Shown: piece after piece, positions 28,571-37,621 of the stretch | Position numbering within the stretch: position 1 is the stretch's first letter | Layout of the letters: each line of letters opens with the position of its first letter | DNA from: JBBSJZ01 sp041739875 | GTDB lineage: Bacteria; Planctomycetota; Planctomycetia; Pirellulales; Pirellulaceae | Assembly (NCBI GenBank): GCA_041739875.1 | Contig: JBGSNA010000116.1 | Location: forward strand, 1-64,000 | Direction: 5' to 3' | DNA: 64,000 nt | The notes under the pieces: model-generated | The model's database searches: none | Told to the model about the DNA's origin: nothing | The model's input: only the letters and a program-made list of their open reading frames with translations | Translations under genes and position numbers: made by a program

Positions 28571-29878
28571 ATGAAGAAAACCGCTTCTAACACTCGTCGA
28601 GAGTTCATTTCTAATTCACTCGCGATCGGAGCCGCCACAATCGCAGCCCCGTATTTCGTTTCCTCCAAGGCGCTAGGGGCTGGAGACTCCGTGGCTGCGT
28701 CCGAACGTATCACGCTTGGTGTCATCGGTATCGGACCACGATGTACGTACGATATGAAATCGATTTTGCAATTGCCCGATGTGCAGTGCGTTGCAATCTC
28801 GGACGTTCAACAGTCTCGACGTGATGCTGGGAAAGCGCTTGTCGATGGGCACTATGGCAATGACGACTGCAAACTGTATCACGACTTTCGCGAGATGATT
28901 GCTCGCGACGACATTGATGCCGTGATTGTCGCCACCGGCGATCGCTGGCACGCGGCCGCCTCCATCATGGCTGCCGAAGCAGGCAAAGATGTCTACAGCG
29001 AGAAGCCGTGTGGGATCACGATCGAGGACTGTCAAAACATCGCCGAAACCTTCAGACGCACGAAACGAATCTTCCAAGCCGGGACCCAGCGACGAAGTGT
29101 TCCGAATTTTGTGCAAGCGGTTCAGCTTGCGCAATCCGGAAAGCTTGGCAAGCTCAAAGAGCTACAAGCGACTGTCTATATCCCGACACTGGACAACACG
29201 TGGCTGCCAGGCGAACCGACCCCAGCAGCTGAGGTTTGCGATTGGAACCTGTGGCTCGGCCCAGCACCCTGGCGTCCGTTCAATCAACAGTACGTGAATG
29301 GAAAATGGCGAGGCCAATATGACTTTGACAGTGGCGCACGACTTCTCGACTGGGGCGCTCACACACTCGACCTTTGTCAATGGGCGAACAACTCCGATGA
29401 CACGATGCCCGTGGAGTACGAGCCGTCCGCAACGGCGATCACTTGCCGGTATGCGAACGGCGTGACGCTGGTTCTGGACTTTTTGGAAGATCCTTTTGGC
29501 AAGCGTGAACCACGGTGGTTGTCGCGATTGGGCACATGTCCGGTGCGTTTCATTGGCGACGAGGGTTCCGTCGAAACCGGTGACGAAGGTGAGATCATTG
29601 CGTCGTCGCCAGTGCTCCAAAAGGAGCTTTCTCAACTGGCTCGAGTTCGTGGGTTGGACGTTTCCGCTCACGCTCGCAATTTCTTTGACTGTATCAAGAG
29701 CCGCGAACAAACCGTTTGCAACCCGACGGTGATGCGACGTTCGCACATCGCGTGTCATGCAGCGGCGCTCTCGTGGATCCTCCAGCGCACGCTTGTCATC
29801 GATCCCGAAACCGAAACGTTCGACGGTGACGACGAAGCCAACCGGTTGCGTCGTCGCGAAAAACGTCAGTGGGCATAG
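28571..29878 (+). CDS. Tat-exported Gfo/Idh/MocA family oxidoreductase
   Basis: A 435-residue protein. The N-terminus carries a twin-arginine signal (NTRREFISNSLAIGAATIAAP) with cleavage expected near residue 36 (SKALGAG), so it folds with cofactor before export. The Rossmann segment LGVIGIGPRC is followed by VATGDRWH and YSEKPCGITIEDC, the canonical EKP element. The C-terminal domain has the family's WNLWLGPAPWRPFN and DWGAHTLDLCQWA motifs typical of planctomycete and Bacteroidetes glycosidase-like members. It probably acts on sugars in the periplasm. It has no close partner; the response regulator that follows is on the other strand. Confidence 0.93.
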   Translation: MKKTASNTRREFISNSLAIGAATIAAPYFVSSKALGAGDSVAASERITLGVIGIGPRCTYDMKSILQLPDVQCVAISDVQQSRRDAGKALVDGHYGNDDCKLYHDFREMIARDDIDAVIVATGDRWHAAASIMAAEAGKDVYSEKPCGITIEDCQNIAETFRRTKRIFQAGTQRRSVPNFVQAVQLAQSGKLGKLKELQATVYIPTLDNTWLPGEPTPAAEVCDWNLWLGPAPWRPFNQQYVNGKWRGQYDFDSGARLLDWGAHTLDLCQWANNSDDTMPVEYEPSATAITCRYANGVTLVLDFLEDPFGKREPRWLSRLGTCPVRFIGDEGSVETGDEGEIIASSPVLQKELSQLARVRGLDVSAHARNFFDCIKSREQTVCNPTVMRRSHIACHAAALSWILQRTLVIDPETETFDGDDEANRLRRREKRQWA

Positions 29879-29997
29879 TGACATCACGTGAAGCGAGCCA
29901 GCCAAGCACGGGAGCTCAAAACGATGAGCTCTTGATCGCTGGTGTTGCTCGTTCAGTCCAGATTCGATTCGGAAACGAATGCCGTTTCCGATGATTC

Positions 29998-30029
29998 GAA
30001 CTAGATGTCGTCCGAACTAGATATCGTCC
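29998..30029. repeat. 16-bp tandem duplication over the response-regulator stop codon
   Basis: GAACTAGATGTCGTCC (29998-30013) and GAACTAGATATCGTCC (30014-30029) differ at one base. The minus-strand TAG stop of the response regulator is at 30017-30019, in the second copy. Both copies contain the CTAG core. Confidence 0.85.
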
Positions 30030-30649
30030 GATCGGATCGGGACGAACATGCTGCGTTCACGGGTGATTTCCGCCAAGGAGTGTGCGGAGTCGACCGTGAT
30101 CTGTTCAATTTCTGAAACCAACTTTGATTGCGCGCCGCTAAGTTCCGTTTTCTTGAGTTCGCAAACTCGATCCGTTACGTTCGAGGAAACGCTCTTCAGA
30201 AGATCCGTTAGCTTCCCGAGTTGCAGCGAATTCGTGTTTTGAACTTGTTCGGGGCCCTCTAGCGACACTTGCTTTCGCTTAATCGCGTGTCGAATGGCCC
30301 GCACGAGACTGTTCGGCGCCAGCTCGTTCTTGGACAGAAACTCTTGAGCGCCCAAGGAGATTGCTTCCATCGCGGCATCATCGTCGTCGATGCCTGTTAA
30401 CACGATGACGGGGACGGTCGGAATCAGATTCATCAGCGTTTTCACGCCCCTCAGGCCTTTGTTGTCTGGCAACCCCAGATCCAAAATCACCACTTGGAAC
30501 GTCCGCTTTTTAATCTCTTCCGTTGCGTCCAAAAAGCGGGTCACGTGGACCACGTCAAACACTCGCGGAAAGACGGAGTTGAACGAACGCTGAACTTGCT
30601 CAGCGTCCAGGATGTCATCCTCGATCAGCAGAACTCGAATATTTCCCAT
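30017..30649 (-). CDS. Stand-alone response regulator (REC domain with helical tail)
   Basis: A 210-residue cytoplasmic protein. Residues 4-125 form a receiver domain with acidic pocket Glu10/Asp11/Asp12, phosphoacceptor Asp57 (ILDLGLPDN), Thr85 (VLTG) and Lys107 (SKNE). The remaining 80 residues are predicted helical (LGKLTDLLKSVSSNVTDRV, ELKKTELSGAQSKLVSEIEQ) and match no DNA-binding or enzymatic output domain, so it probably signals by protein-protein contact. No histidine kinase is nearby, so the partner is encoded elsewhere. It is divergent from the esterase gene. Confidence 0.9.
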   Translation of the reverse strand: MGNIRVLLIEDDILDAEQVQRSFNSVFPRVFDVVHVTRFLDATEEIKKRTFQVVILDLGLPDNKGLRGVKTLMNLIPTVPVIVLTGIDDDDAAMEAISLGAQEFLSKNELAPNSLVRAIRHAIKRKQVSLEGPEQVQNTNSLQLGKLTDLLKSVSSNVTDRVCELKKTELSGAQSKLVSEIEQITVDSAHSLAEITRERSMFVPIRSDDI

Positions 30650-30953
30650 CGCAGTATTGCCCCTAAAAAATCGACGGTGTCAAAGAATCGTGAAGGACCG
30701 AATTGTACTATTGACTGATGAAGAATTACATCCCATTGATTGACTCCTGCCACTGAATCCAACCCTCAGATTCCTAACCGAGGCATCACCCCCTGAGGTT
30801 TTGTCTAGTGAACGGCGTGTCGTACCTCAGCCACGCGAGACGGCATGGCCTCAGCCACAAGAACCAGCCAAGGCGGTGCTCCATGTGACAGATACCACGG
30901 CGGGTCTGGTAGACTTTCGTTCGACTCTTGAGCCCCATCTCCCGCAGGCGAAC
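30650..30953. other. Intergenic region between divergent genes
   Basis: About 300 bases upstream of both the response regulator and the CE1-type esterase, so both promoters are expected here. No gene, clear hairpin or repeat was found. An in-frame extension of the esterase to 30801 exists but has no signal-like or family-like sequence. Confidence 0.45.
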
Positions 30954-31856
30954 ATGACGAATCGAGCTCCTTTGTTTATCGTGATCCTTTATTTTGCTTG
31001 TTGCACCACCGTCCATGCCGACGACTCGAATCACAGCGTTGTGAAAGAATCGCTGTCGCTAGACAGTAAAATTCTCGGAGGACTTCGCAATTATGCGATC
31101 TATTTGCCACCAGGATACAACACTTCATCACGTTCCTATCCCGTGCTTTACTTGCTGCATGGTGGCGGCGACGACCAAACGGGTTGGGTGCAGTTTGGTG
31201 AAGTCCAACACATCGCTGACCAAGCGATTGCGGACGGCACAGCCACGCCAATGGTGATCGTCATGCCCGATGCGAACACGGGTCGCCGAGGTTACTTCAA
31301 CGATATTCGTGGTGACTGGAACTACGAAGATTTCTTTTTCCAGGAGTTGATGCCGCATGTCGAAGCGGAATATCGAATCAAGCAAGACAAGCGGTACCGA
31401 GCTGTTGCGGGACTTTCCATGGGCGGCGGTGGATCGTTCATGTACGCGCTGCATCATCCCGAGTTGTTCTCGTCCGCTTGTCCGCTCAGTGCGAGCACAG
31501 GCGTGCTCAGTCTTGACGACGCACGCAAACGCTACAACGAACCTCGAAAGGATGCCCCAGAAGAACAGCTGCCGCAAGTTTCTGACGAGCAAATCGAAAA
31601 ACATCTACAATTGCACAGTGCCTTGAAGCTCGTCGAGACGCTTCCGGAGAAAGACCTCAAGAGTGTCCGGTGGTACATTGATTGTGGCGACGACGATTTT
31701 CTTTACGAAGGCAATGCACTGGTCCACATCGCACTTCGCAAGCGTGAAATACCTCACGAGTACCGAGTTCGTGACGGCGGCCACAAGTGGAGCTATTGGC
31801 GATCTGCATTGCCAAGCGTCTTGAGCTTCGTGTCCGAATCGTTCCATCAAAATTGA
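30954..31856 (+). CDS. Exported CE1-type carbohydrate/acyl esterase (esterase D-like)
   Basis: A 300-residue protein from ATG 30954, giving a Sec signal peptide (FIVILYFACCTTVHA, cleavage near residue 22). The alpha/beta-hydrolase core has RNYAIYLPPGY and PVLYLLHGGGDDQTGW for the oxyanion region. The nucleophile Ser is in VAGLSMGGGGS, and the acid and His in DCGDDDF and GGHKWSYW. It resembles feruloyl/acetyl-xylan esterases and S-formylglutathione hydrolase-like lipases. It heads the plus-strand run of genes leading to the D-aminoacylase fusion, but is separated from it by 95 bases. A 24-bp tandem duplication covers its stop. Confidence 0.9.
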   Translation: MTNRAPLFIVILYFACCTTVHADDSNHSVVKESLSLDSKILGGLRNYAIYLPPGYNTSSRSYPVLYLLHGGGDDQTGWVQFGEVQHIADQAIADGTATPMVIVMPDANTGRRGYFNDIRGDWNYEDFFFQELMPHVEAEYRIKQDKRYRAVAGLSMGGGGSFMYALHHPELFSSACPLSASTGVLSLDDARKRYNEPRKDAPEEQLPQVSDEQIEKHLQLHSALKLVETLPEKDLKSVRWYIDCGDDDFLYEGNALVHIALRKREIPHEYRVRDGGHKWSYWRSALPSVLSFVSESFHQN

Positions 31857-31896
31857 GACGACGACAATCGACAAAATTGAGACGACGACAATCGAC
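31849..31896. repeat. 24-bp perfect tandem duplication over the esterase stop codon
   Basis: Two identical 24-base copies (31849-31872 and 31873-31896), each beginning AAAATTGAGACGACGACAAT. The TGA stop (31854-31856) is in copy one, and because 24 is a multiple of three an in-frame TGA recurs in copy two. Confidence 0.92.
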
Positions 31897-31951
31897 GCGA
31901 GTACTCTCGTCAAGGCCAAGTTTTCATTCAACCATTTGTGACGCACTCAAC

Positions 31952-34786
31952 ATGATTTGCCGCCATCGCATCGCCCTCTGGTTCGGAGTGATTCCGCTTG
32001 CTCTTGGGATTGCTTTTGGGAACAGTGTTTCTGCGTCAACATTGGATCTGGTCATCAAGAATGGCAAGGTCGTTGATGGCACGGGAGCGCCGTGGTACAT
32101 CGCGGACGTTGGCATTGTTGATGGCAAGATCGCTCGCATCGGCATTATTCCTGCCTCGGATGCAACGACCGTCATTGATGCTTCGGGGCTTGTCGTGGCG
32201 CCAGGTTTCATTGACATGATGGGACAAACGGCTTCGCCCATGATCGAGGATCCGACCTCAGCAATGAATTTGCTGACGCAAGGCATCACCACGATCAACT
32301 GTGGCGAAGGCGGATCAGCTGCTCCACTCAGCGGCAACGAGGGACGCAAGTTGGGGTACACGACGATGGCGGAATACTTTTCGCTGCTTGAAATCCGAGG
32401 GATGCCGATCAACATTGTCCAGTCGATCGGGCACACGCAAGTCCGTCGTATCGTTCTCGGTGACGTGGAACGCCGACCGAGTGACGAAGAGTTGGTCTAC
32501 ATGCAAGCTCTCGTTCGCGAAGCCATGGACGCTGGGGCGATCGGTGTGTCCACTGCCCTGATCTATCCTCCGGCGATCTACGCGCAAACGAGAGAGATCG
32601 CTGCGCTAGCGTCAATCGCCGGCGAGGCTGGGGGTCGCTATTACACGCACATGCGAAATGAAGGCGATGGGTTGCTCGATGCGATCGACGAAGCCCTCAC
32701 GATCGGCCGAGAAGGGAACACGCCCGTTCATATCTTTCATTTGAAAGCAGCCGGAAAACAGAACTGGGGTAAGATGCAACTCGCAATCGCCAAAATCGAG
32801 GAAGCTCGGGCGGTCGGACAACAGGTGACTGCGGATATTTATCCTTACGTCAATAACGGTCTTGGCATTGCAGCTCTCATTCATCCCCGGCATTTCTCCG
32901 ATGGACATGAACGCTTGCTTGCTCGTTTGGACGACAAGGAACTGTGTGCCGAGATCCGAACCGAAATCGAAACGACAGACGGTTGGGAGAACTGGTTTCG
33001 ACACGCCGGCAGGGACTGGAATCGCATCATCATCGGCAGTAGCAATACACCAAAGTACAAACCGTACGATGGCCAGTCGTTAGCGGCGATTGCCAAGGCG
33101 TGCGAGGAAGATCCATGGGACACGTTCTTCAACCTGGTTCGTTCCGATGCGTTTGCACTTCCGGAGACGATGACCGACGCCAACAAAATCATGGCGATGC
33201 AGCAAGAATTTGTGTCGTTTTGCACCGATGTGGGACCCACTGATGGCAACCGTTCTGCGTCGCATCCGCGTGCATTCGGCTCCTTCCCGAGACTCTTGTC
33301 GCGATACGTGCGTGACTTGGGCGTGATCTCGCTCGAGCAAGCGGTCTCCCAAGCGAGCGCAGCGGCCGCCAACGATGTGCTAGCGTACGACCGCGGCCGC
33401 CTAGCGGTCGGATTGGCGGCTGATGTGATTGTGTTCGACTACGAGAACCTTACCGACCATGCTGATTTCGCAAATCCTCGAGCCTTATCCGAAGGCATCA
33501 AGCATGTGGTCGTGAATGGAAAGGTCGTTTTGAACGATGGCGAATTCACTGGCGCGTTACCCGGTCAAGTTCTTCGAGGGCCGGGATATCAACCAACAAC
33601 AGCAGCGTACAACATTGCTTCCGGCGATTCGGACGCGAGGTTCGCGAACTATGATTCGTCAATGCAAAAGTTCATGAAAGAACATCGCGTCCCAGGCGTC
33701 TCAATTGCCGTCACGCATCGTGGCAACGTTGTTTTTGCGAGAGGCTATGGATTCGCCGACGTTGCTGCGAAAGAACACGTCGACCAAGACAGTCTGTTTC
33801 GCATCGCAAGTCTTTCGAAACCGATTACTGCGGTCGCAATTCTTCAGTTGATCGAACGAGGCAAGTTGAGCTTGGACGACAAAGTCTTTGATGTATTGGA
33901 CTATGCAACCGATATCGATGCGGTGACGGACTTTGACGTTCGCATGCGCGAGATCACGATTCGGCATTTACTCGAGCATCGTGGTGGATGGGATCGCGAC
34001 AAATCGTTTGATGCGATGTTTCAATCCGTTCGATTTGCTGAGCAAGTTGGCGTTCCGGCTCCAGCGGACCAATCTACCGTGATCAAAGCCATGCTGTCCC
34101 AGCAACTCGATTTTGTTCCTGGGGAACGCTACGCGTACTCGAACTTTGGGTACTGTTTATTGGGACGTGTCATCGAAGAGTTGAGCGGGCAATCTTACGA
34201 ATCGTTTGTCCAAGAAAGCGTCTTGAAACCGATTGGGGTGACAACGATGAAAATCGGAGCGACTCGCTTGGATGGCCGAGCGGAAAACGAAGTTCGCTAC
34301 TACCAGCCCGGCACGAGAACGTCCGTCTTTGCGAGCGATCTTCAAGACACGGTGCCTGCGCCTTATGGAGCGTGGAATCTTGAGGCGATGGATTCACACG
34401 GGGCCTGGATTGCCTCCGCAACCGATCTCGCGAAGTTTGCCGCCGCATTTGACAATCCAGATGCCTGCCCGATTCTCAGTCGCAAGAGCATCGAGCTGAT
34501 GCATGCCCGACCACCCGGGTTAGCGGGCCATGACGCGGACGGTAACGAGAAAGACGCGTATTACTCACTCGGCTGGAACAATCGACCGGTTCGCGATGGC
34601 GTGAATCACTGGCACACAGGATCACTGGACGGCACCGCAACGATCATGATTCGGCGACACGATGGAAAGAATTTTGTTGCGCTGATGAATTCGCGAGTCA
34701 GCCCCTCGGCGAAACACCTTGGTGGTGAAATGGACCGATTGCTGCACCAAATGGCTGACGACGTTTCGGAATGGCCGTCGGAGTAG
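31952..34786 (+). CDS. D-aminoacylase (N-acyl-D-amino-acid deacylase) fused to class-C beta-lactamase/D-aminopeptidase-fold domain
   Basis: A 944-residue exported bifunctional protein; start ATG 31952 with signal peptide to about residue 28. Residues 30-545 are an amidohydrolase of the D-aminoacylase type: LVIKNGKVVDGTGAPWY, APGFIDMMGQTAS, GITTINCGEGG, His233 (THMRNE), His263 (IFHLK), the catalytic Asp426 (FCTDVG) and RGRLAVGLAADVIVFD. The usual HxH after GFID is replaced by MGQ. Residues 560-930 are a serine hydrolase of the beta-lactamase class-C/PBP fold with S620-x-x-K623, Y729-S-N and H888-T-G. Both domains could act on D-amino-acid derivatives: deacylation by one, amide or ester cleavage by the other. 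A Tat-exported FAD oxidoreductase follows 59 bases later. Confidence 0.9.
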   Translation: MICRHRIALWFGVIPLALGIAFGNSVSASTLDLVIKNGKVVDGTGAPWYIADVGIVDGKIARIGIIPASDATTVIDASGLVVAPGFIDMMGQTASPMIEDPTSAMNLLTQGITTINCGEGGSAAPLSGNEGRKLGYTTMAEYFSLLEIRGMPINIVQSIGHTQVRRIVLGDVERRPSDEELVYMQALVREAMDAGAIGVSTALIYPPAIYAQTREIAALASIAGEAGGRYYTHMRNEGDGLLDAIDEALTIGREGNTPVHIFHLKAAGKQNWGKMQLAIAKIEEARAVGQQVTADIYPYVNNGLGIAALIHPRHFSDGHERLLARLDDKELCAEIRTEIETTDGWENWFRHAGRDWNRIIIGSSNTPKYKPYDGQSLAAIAKACEEDPWDTFFNLVRSDAFALPETMTDANKIMAMQQEFVSFCTDVGPTDGNRSASHPRAFGSFPRLLSRYVRDLGVISLEQAVSQASAAAANDVLAYDRGRLAVGLAADVIVFDYENLTDHADFANPRALSEGIKHVVVNGKVVLNDGEFTGALPGQVLRGPGYQPTTAAYNIASGDSDARFANYDSSMQKFMKEHRVPGVSIAVTHRGNVVFARGYGFADVAAKEHVDQDSLFRIASLSKPITAVAILQLIERGKLSLDDKVFDVLDYATDIDAVTDFDVRMREITIRHLLEHRGGWDRDKSFDAMFQSVRFAEQVGVPAPADQSTVIKAMLSQQLDFVPGERYAYSNFGYCLLGRVIEELSGQSYESFVQESVLKPIGVTTMKIGATRLDGRAENEVRYYQPGTRTSVFASDLQDTVPAPYGAWNLEAMDSHGAWIASATDLAKFAAAFDNPDACPILSRKSIELMHARPPGLAGHDADGNEKDAYYSLGWNNRPVRDGVNHWHTGSLDGTATIMIRRHDGKNFVALMNSRVSPSAKHLGGEMDRLLHQMADDVSEWPSE

Positions 34787-34845
34787 CGGACTTCAACGGG
34801 ATGTTCATGCGGTCTCGATCTACACATTCTACGGCGAATCAAACG

Positions 34846-36291
34846 ATGAATAACCCAGACACTTCACGACGTCGATTTCTCCAAACGGCTGCTGGCGGTT
34901 TGATCGTTTCTGCATCGCTCACGTCACCGGATACGCACGCCGCGGACGAAGCGGGGGCGATGCGAGTTGCGAATCCTGTGAGCGGTGATGTACTGCAAAC
35001 AAGCGGTTCACTTTCAGCGGATGGCCGCCAGTTCGTTGAGCAATCGCGTGCGATTCCTGTGGCGGGGAAGACGGATGTCCTCGTATGCGGTGCTGGGCCT
35101 GCCGGAATAGCTGCTGCGGTCGCAGCCGCACGTGCCGGTGCTTCGGTTCAACTGATCGAAATGGCTGGTTGTCTTGGTGGCGTATGGACCGCTGGGTTGT
35201 TGACAAAGATTCTTGACGCGGAGAACAAGATTGGCATCATGGCGGAGTTGCTTGAGCAGTTCGCTTCTCGTGGCAGTGCCGTTTCGAAGACCACCAACGG
35301 CACAGTTTATGATCCTGAGATTGCCAAGTTGGTCCTGGAAGAACTGTGTGTTGACTCTGGCGTGAAGGTTCGGCTGCACACGCGACTGGTGGGGGCTGTG
35401 ACAGACTCTCGCAATCGTGTTGTCGCGGTGTTGACCGAGTCCAAATCTGGACGCGAGGCTTGGCAAGCCGATCGATTCGTTGACTGTAGTGGCGACGGTG
35501 ATTTGGCGGCGCACGCGGGTTGTCGTTTCGATGTCGGGTTTGGCGTTGATTGCAGCTGCCAACCGATGTCCATGCTTGCGCTGCTGACGGGCGTCGATCC
35601 GTTAGACATCGAACCTTACATTCGCGAAACGGGAACTGAGGCCAAGTCACGATTGCTAAAACTGATGGAAGACAACGGCGTCAAACCGTCGTATCGAGCG
35701 CCAACACTGAGGCATCTTCACAGTGGCATCTATTCATTGATGACGAACCATGAGTACGGTGTGTCGGCATTCGATGCGGGAGCCATCACTGAAGCGACTA
35801 TCCGTGCTCGGCGTGAAATCCACGACATCGTGAGCGGCTTGCGCAAAATCGGTGGCCCGTGGAGTAACCTGGCCGTCGTCGCAACCGCAGAACAAATTGG
35901 GATTCGCGAAGGGAGGCGGATTCGAGGCCGATATGTCATCACCGCAGACGATCTGGCCAAGGGGCTCAAGCATGAACAAGCTGTATGCACGGCAAAGTTC
36001 CCGATTGATGTCCACGCGTTGAATGCTCAAGGCAGCAAAGAGATTGAAAAGAAGTTCAAGCAAGGCGGTATGAAGTCGTACGACATTCCGTACCCAGCAC
36101 TTGTGGCCGCGGATGTGGACGGGTTGCTCGTGGCAGGGCGTTGCATCAGCGGTGACTTCATCGCCCATTCAAGCTATCGCGTTACGGGTAACTCAGTCCC
36201 GATGGGCGAGGCGTCTGGACGCGCCGCCGCCATTTCATTGCAAAAAAATGTCATGCCGCACGAGCTGGATTGGAACTCGATCAAGTCATGA
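34846..36291 (+). CDS. Tat-exported FAD-dependent oxidoreductase
   Basis: A 481-residue protein from ATG 34846. A Tat signal (DTSRRRFLQTAAGGLIVSAS) precedes a short linker and the FAD-binding motif VLVCGAGPAGIAAAVAAARAG. The active-site-like CxxxxG element GCLGGVWTAGLLTK and the family's C-terminal FAD motif (VDGLLVAGRCISGDF, RVTGNSVPMGEASGRAAA) follow. It belongs to the FAD_oxidored family of planctomycetes and is separate from the xanthan-lyase-tailed enzyme earlier in the window. Its position between the D-aminoacylase fusion and the racemase genes makes a role in D-amino-acid or amino-sugar oxidation conceivable, but this is inference from context. Confidence 0.88.
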   Translation: MNNPDTSRRRFLQTAAGGLIVSASLTSPDTHAADEAGAMRVANPVSGDVLQTSGSLSADGRQFVEQSRAIPVAGKTDVLVCGAGPAGIAAAVAAARAGASVQLIEMAGCLGGVWTAGLLTKILDAENKIGIMAELLEQFASRGSAVSKTTNGTVYDPEIAKLVLEELCVDSGVKVRLHTRLVGAVTDSRNRVVAVLTESKSGREAWQADRFVDCSGDGDLAAHAGCRFDVGFGVDCSCQPMSMLALLTGVDPLDIEPYIRETGTEAKSRLLKLMEDNGVKPSYRAPTLRHLHSGIYSLMTNHEYGVSAFDAGAITEATIRARREIHDIVSGLRKIGGPWSNLAVVATAEQIGIREGRRIRGRYVITADDLAKGLKHEQAVCTAKFPIDVHALNAQGSKEIEKKFKQGGMKSYDIPYPALVAADVDGLLVAGRCISGDFIAHSSYRVTGNSVPMGEASGRAAAISLQKNVMPHELDWNSIKS

Positions 36292-36371
36292 TCAACCCAT
36301 TCCAATCAACGCTTTAACTCGGCCACAGTCTCCGATTCCGGATTTGTCCCCGCTCATAGCAAGAGTGAAAT

Positions 36372-37418
36372 ATGTCTCGCGTGGTTAAAACGTCGTCGCC
36401 AGTATTTCGCTTGGCCCTGTTGCTGTTCACCCTGTTGCTGTTCTTTTGTTTGCATCACGTGGGAATTGCTGAACAGCCTTCGAGTCAAGACAGCACCACA
36501 AAGCCTCAGCTCGTTGAAGTCAATCGGATCTGGGATGGCGCCGCGCACAACGCATTCACCGATCTGCTGTATCACGAAGGCCAATGGTATTGCGTTTTTC
36601 GTGAAGGCAGCAAGCACGTCTCGCCGGACGGTTCATTACGCGTGCTGACGTCTACCGACGGAGACCACTGGGAATCGTTGTCGTTCGTTTCGCATCCAAC
36701 GGACGATCTCCGCGACGCAAAGCTGACGGTTACGCCGGATGGCCGATTCATGTTGAACGGTGCAGGTATGCAGGCGGACAAAGACGTGCGATATCACTCG
36801 ATGGTTTGGTTCTCCGATGACAAGGGCAAAACGTGGGACGAAGGTCGACGGATTGGTGATCCAGGCTTCTGGCTATGGCGAGTTCAATGGCATGAAAAGG
36901 TGGCCTACACCATGGGATACGACACGAATCGTGATCGAAACACGCGGACACTCCGGCTTTACAAAAGCGATGATGGCGCGACGTTTGAGTCTCTTGTGGA
37001 AAAAGTGGACGTCCCAAACGGTGTTGGCGAGGATCGAATTCTATTCATGAAAGACGGATCCGCCCTCTGTCTGCTCAGGCATGAAATAGGGACGAAAAAC
37101 GGGCTACTTGGCCGCGCCGAACCACCGTTCATTGATTGGACTTGGCACGAACTTAGCTTGCGAATTGGTGGGCCGAACATGCTCCAGCTTCCAGATGGGC
37201 GAATCATAGCCGCAACGAGACTCCACGTTCCGAAAGTTCGAACGTCATTGGCGTGGATCGACCCTGTGGCTGGAAGCATCACGGAATGTCTGGAGTTGCC
37301 ATCCGGAGGCGACACGAGTTATGCCGGCATGGTGATGCACGAGGGGCTGCTATGGGTCAGCTACTACTCATCGCATGAAGGGAAGACATGCATCTATTTG
37401 GCGAAAATAAAGCTGTAG
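36372..37418 (+). CDS. Exported sialidase-fold (BNR/Asp-box) protein
   Basis: A 348-residue protein with a signal peptide (LALLLFTLLLFFCLHHVGIA). The body is a six-bladed propeller-like sequence with Asp-box motifs (STDGDHWES, SDDKGKTWDEG, KSDDGATFES) and repeated VTPDGRFML / LPDGRIIAATRL blade strands. A catalytic Arg triad cannot be assigned with confidence, so it may be an exo-sialidase-like glycosidase or a binding propeller. It lies in the plus-strand run between the FAD oxidoreductase and the DgcN-like gene. The amino-sugar theme would fit glycan turnover. Confidence 0.82.
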   Translation: MSRVVKTSSPVFRLALLLFTLLLFFCLHHVGIAEQPSSQDSTTKPQLVEVNRIWDGAAHNAFTDLLYHEGQWYCVFREGSKHVSPDGSLRVLTSTDGDHWESLSFVSHPTDDLRDAKLTVTPDGRFMLNGAGMQADKDVRYHSMVWFSDDKGKTWDEGRRIGDPGFWLWRVQWHEKVAYTMGYDTNRDRNTRTLRLYKSDDGATFESLVEKVDVPNGVGEDRILFMKDGSALCLLRHEIGTKNGLLGRAEPPFIDWTWHELSLRIGGPNMLQLPDGRIIAATRLHVPKVRTSLAWIDPVAGSITECLELPSGGDTSYAGMVMHEGLLWVSYYSSHEGKTCIYLAKIKL

Positions 37419-37475
37419 AAGATCCTCGGTGTCGACACCGATACCAGTAGCCTCGACGGCGCACGAGTGCACATT

Positions 37476-37519
37476 CGCTATCCCGATGCGCTGCACACGC
37501 TATCCCCATGCGCTGCACG
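37476..37519. repeat. 22-bp imperfect tandem repeat upstream of the DgcN-like gene
   Basis: Copies at 37476-37497 and 37498-37519 share CGCTATCCC-ATGCGCTGCAC with two differences (G/C in the middle, last base). It lies 100 bases upstream of the DgcN-like start in the 203-base gap that precedes the tight gene cluster, so it could be an operator-like site; alternatively it is a chance duplication. Confidence 0.7.
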
Positions 37520-37621
37520 CATTATTTCGTGGACTCATGGTTCTCCAGTCATGTTTTTGGCTAAGATGAGACTGCGTTCGTGCCAGTTCATGTTTTTCAC
37601 AGTTGATCTTCGCGTTGCATT

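Noticed and set aside
31787..31951. N-terminal extension of the D-aminoacylase fusion upstream of 31952
   Set aside because: It runs through the 24-bp tandem repeat and the preceding esterase end, and the signal peptide begins at 31952.
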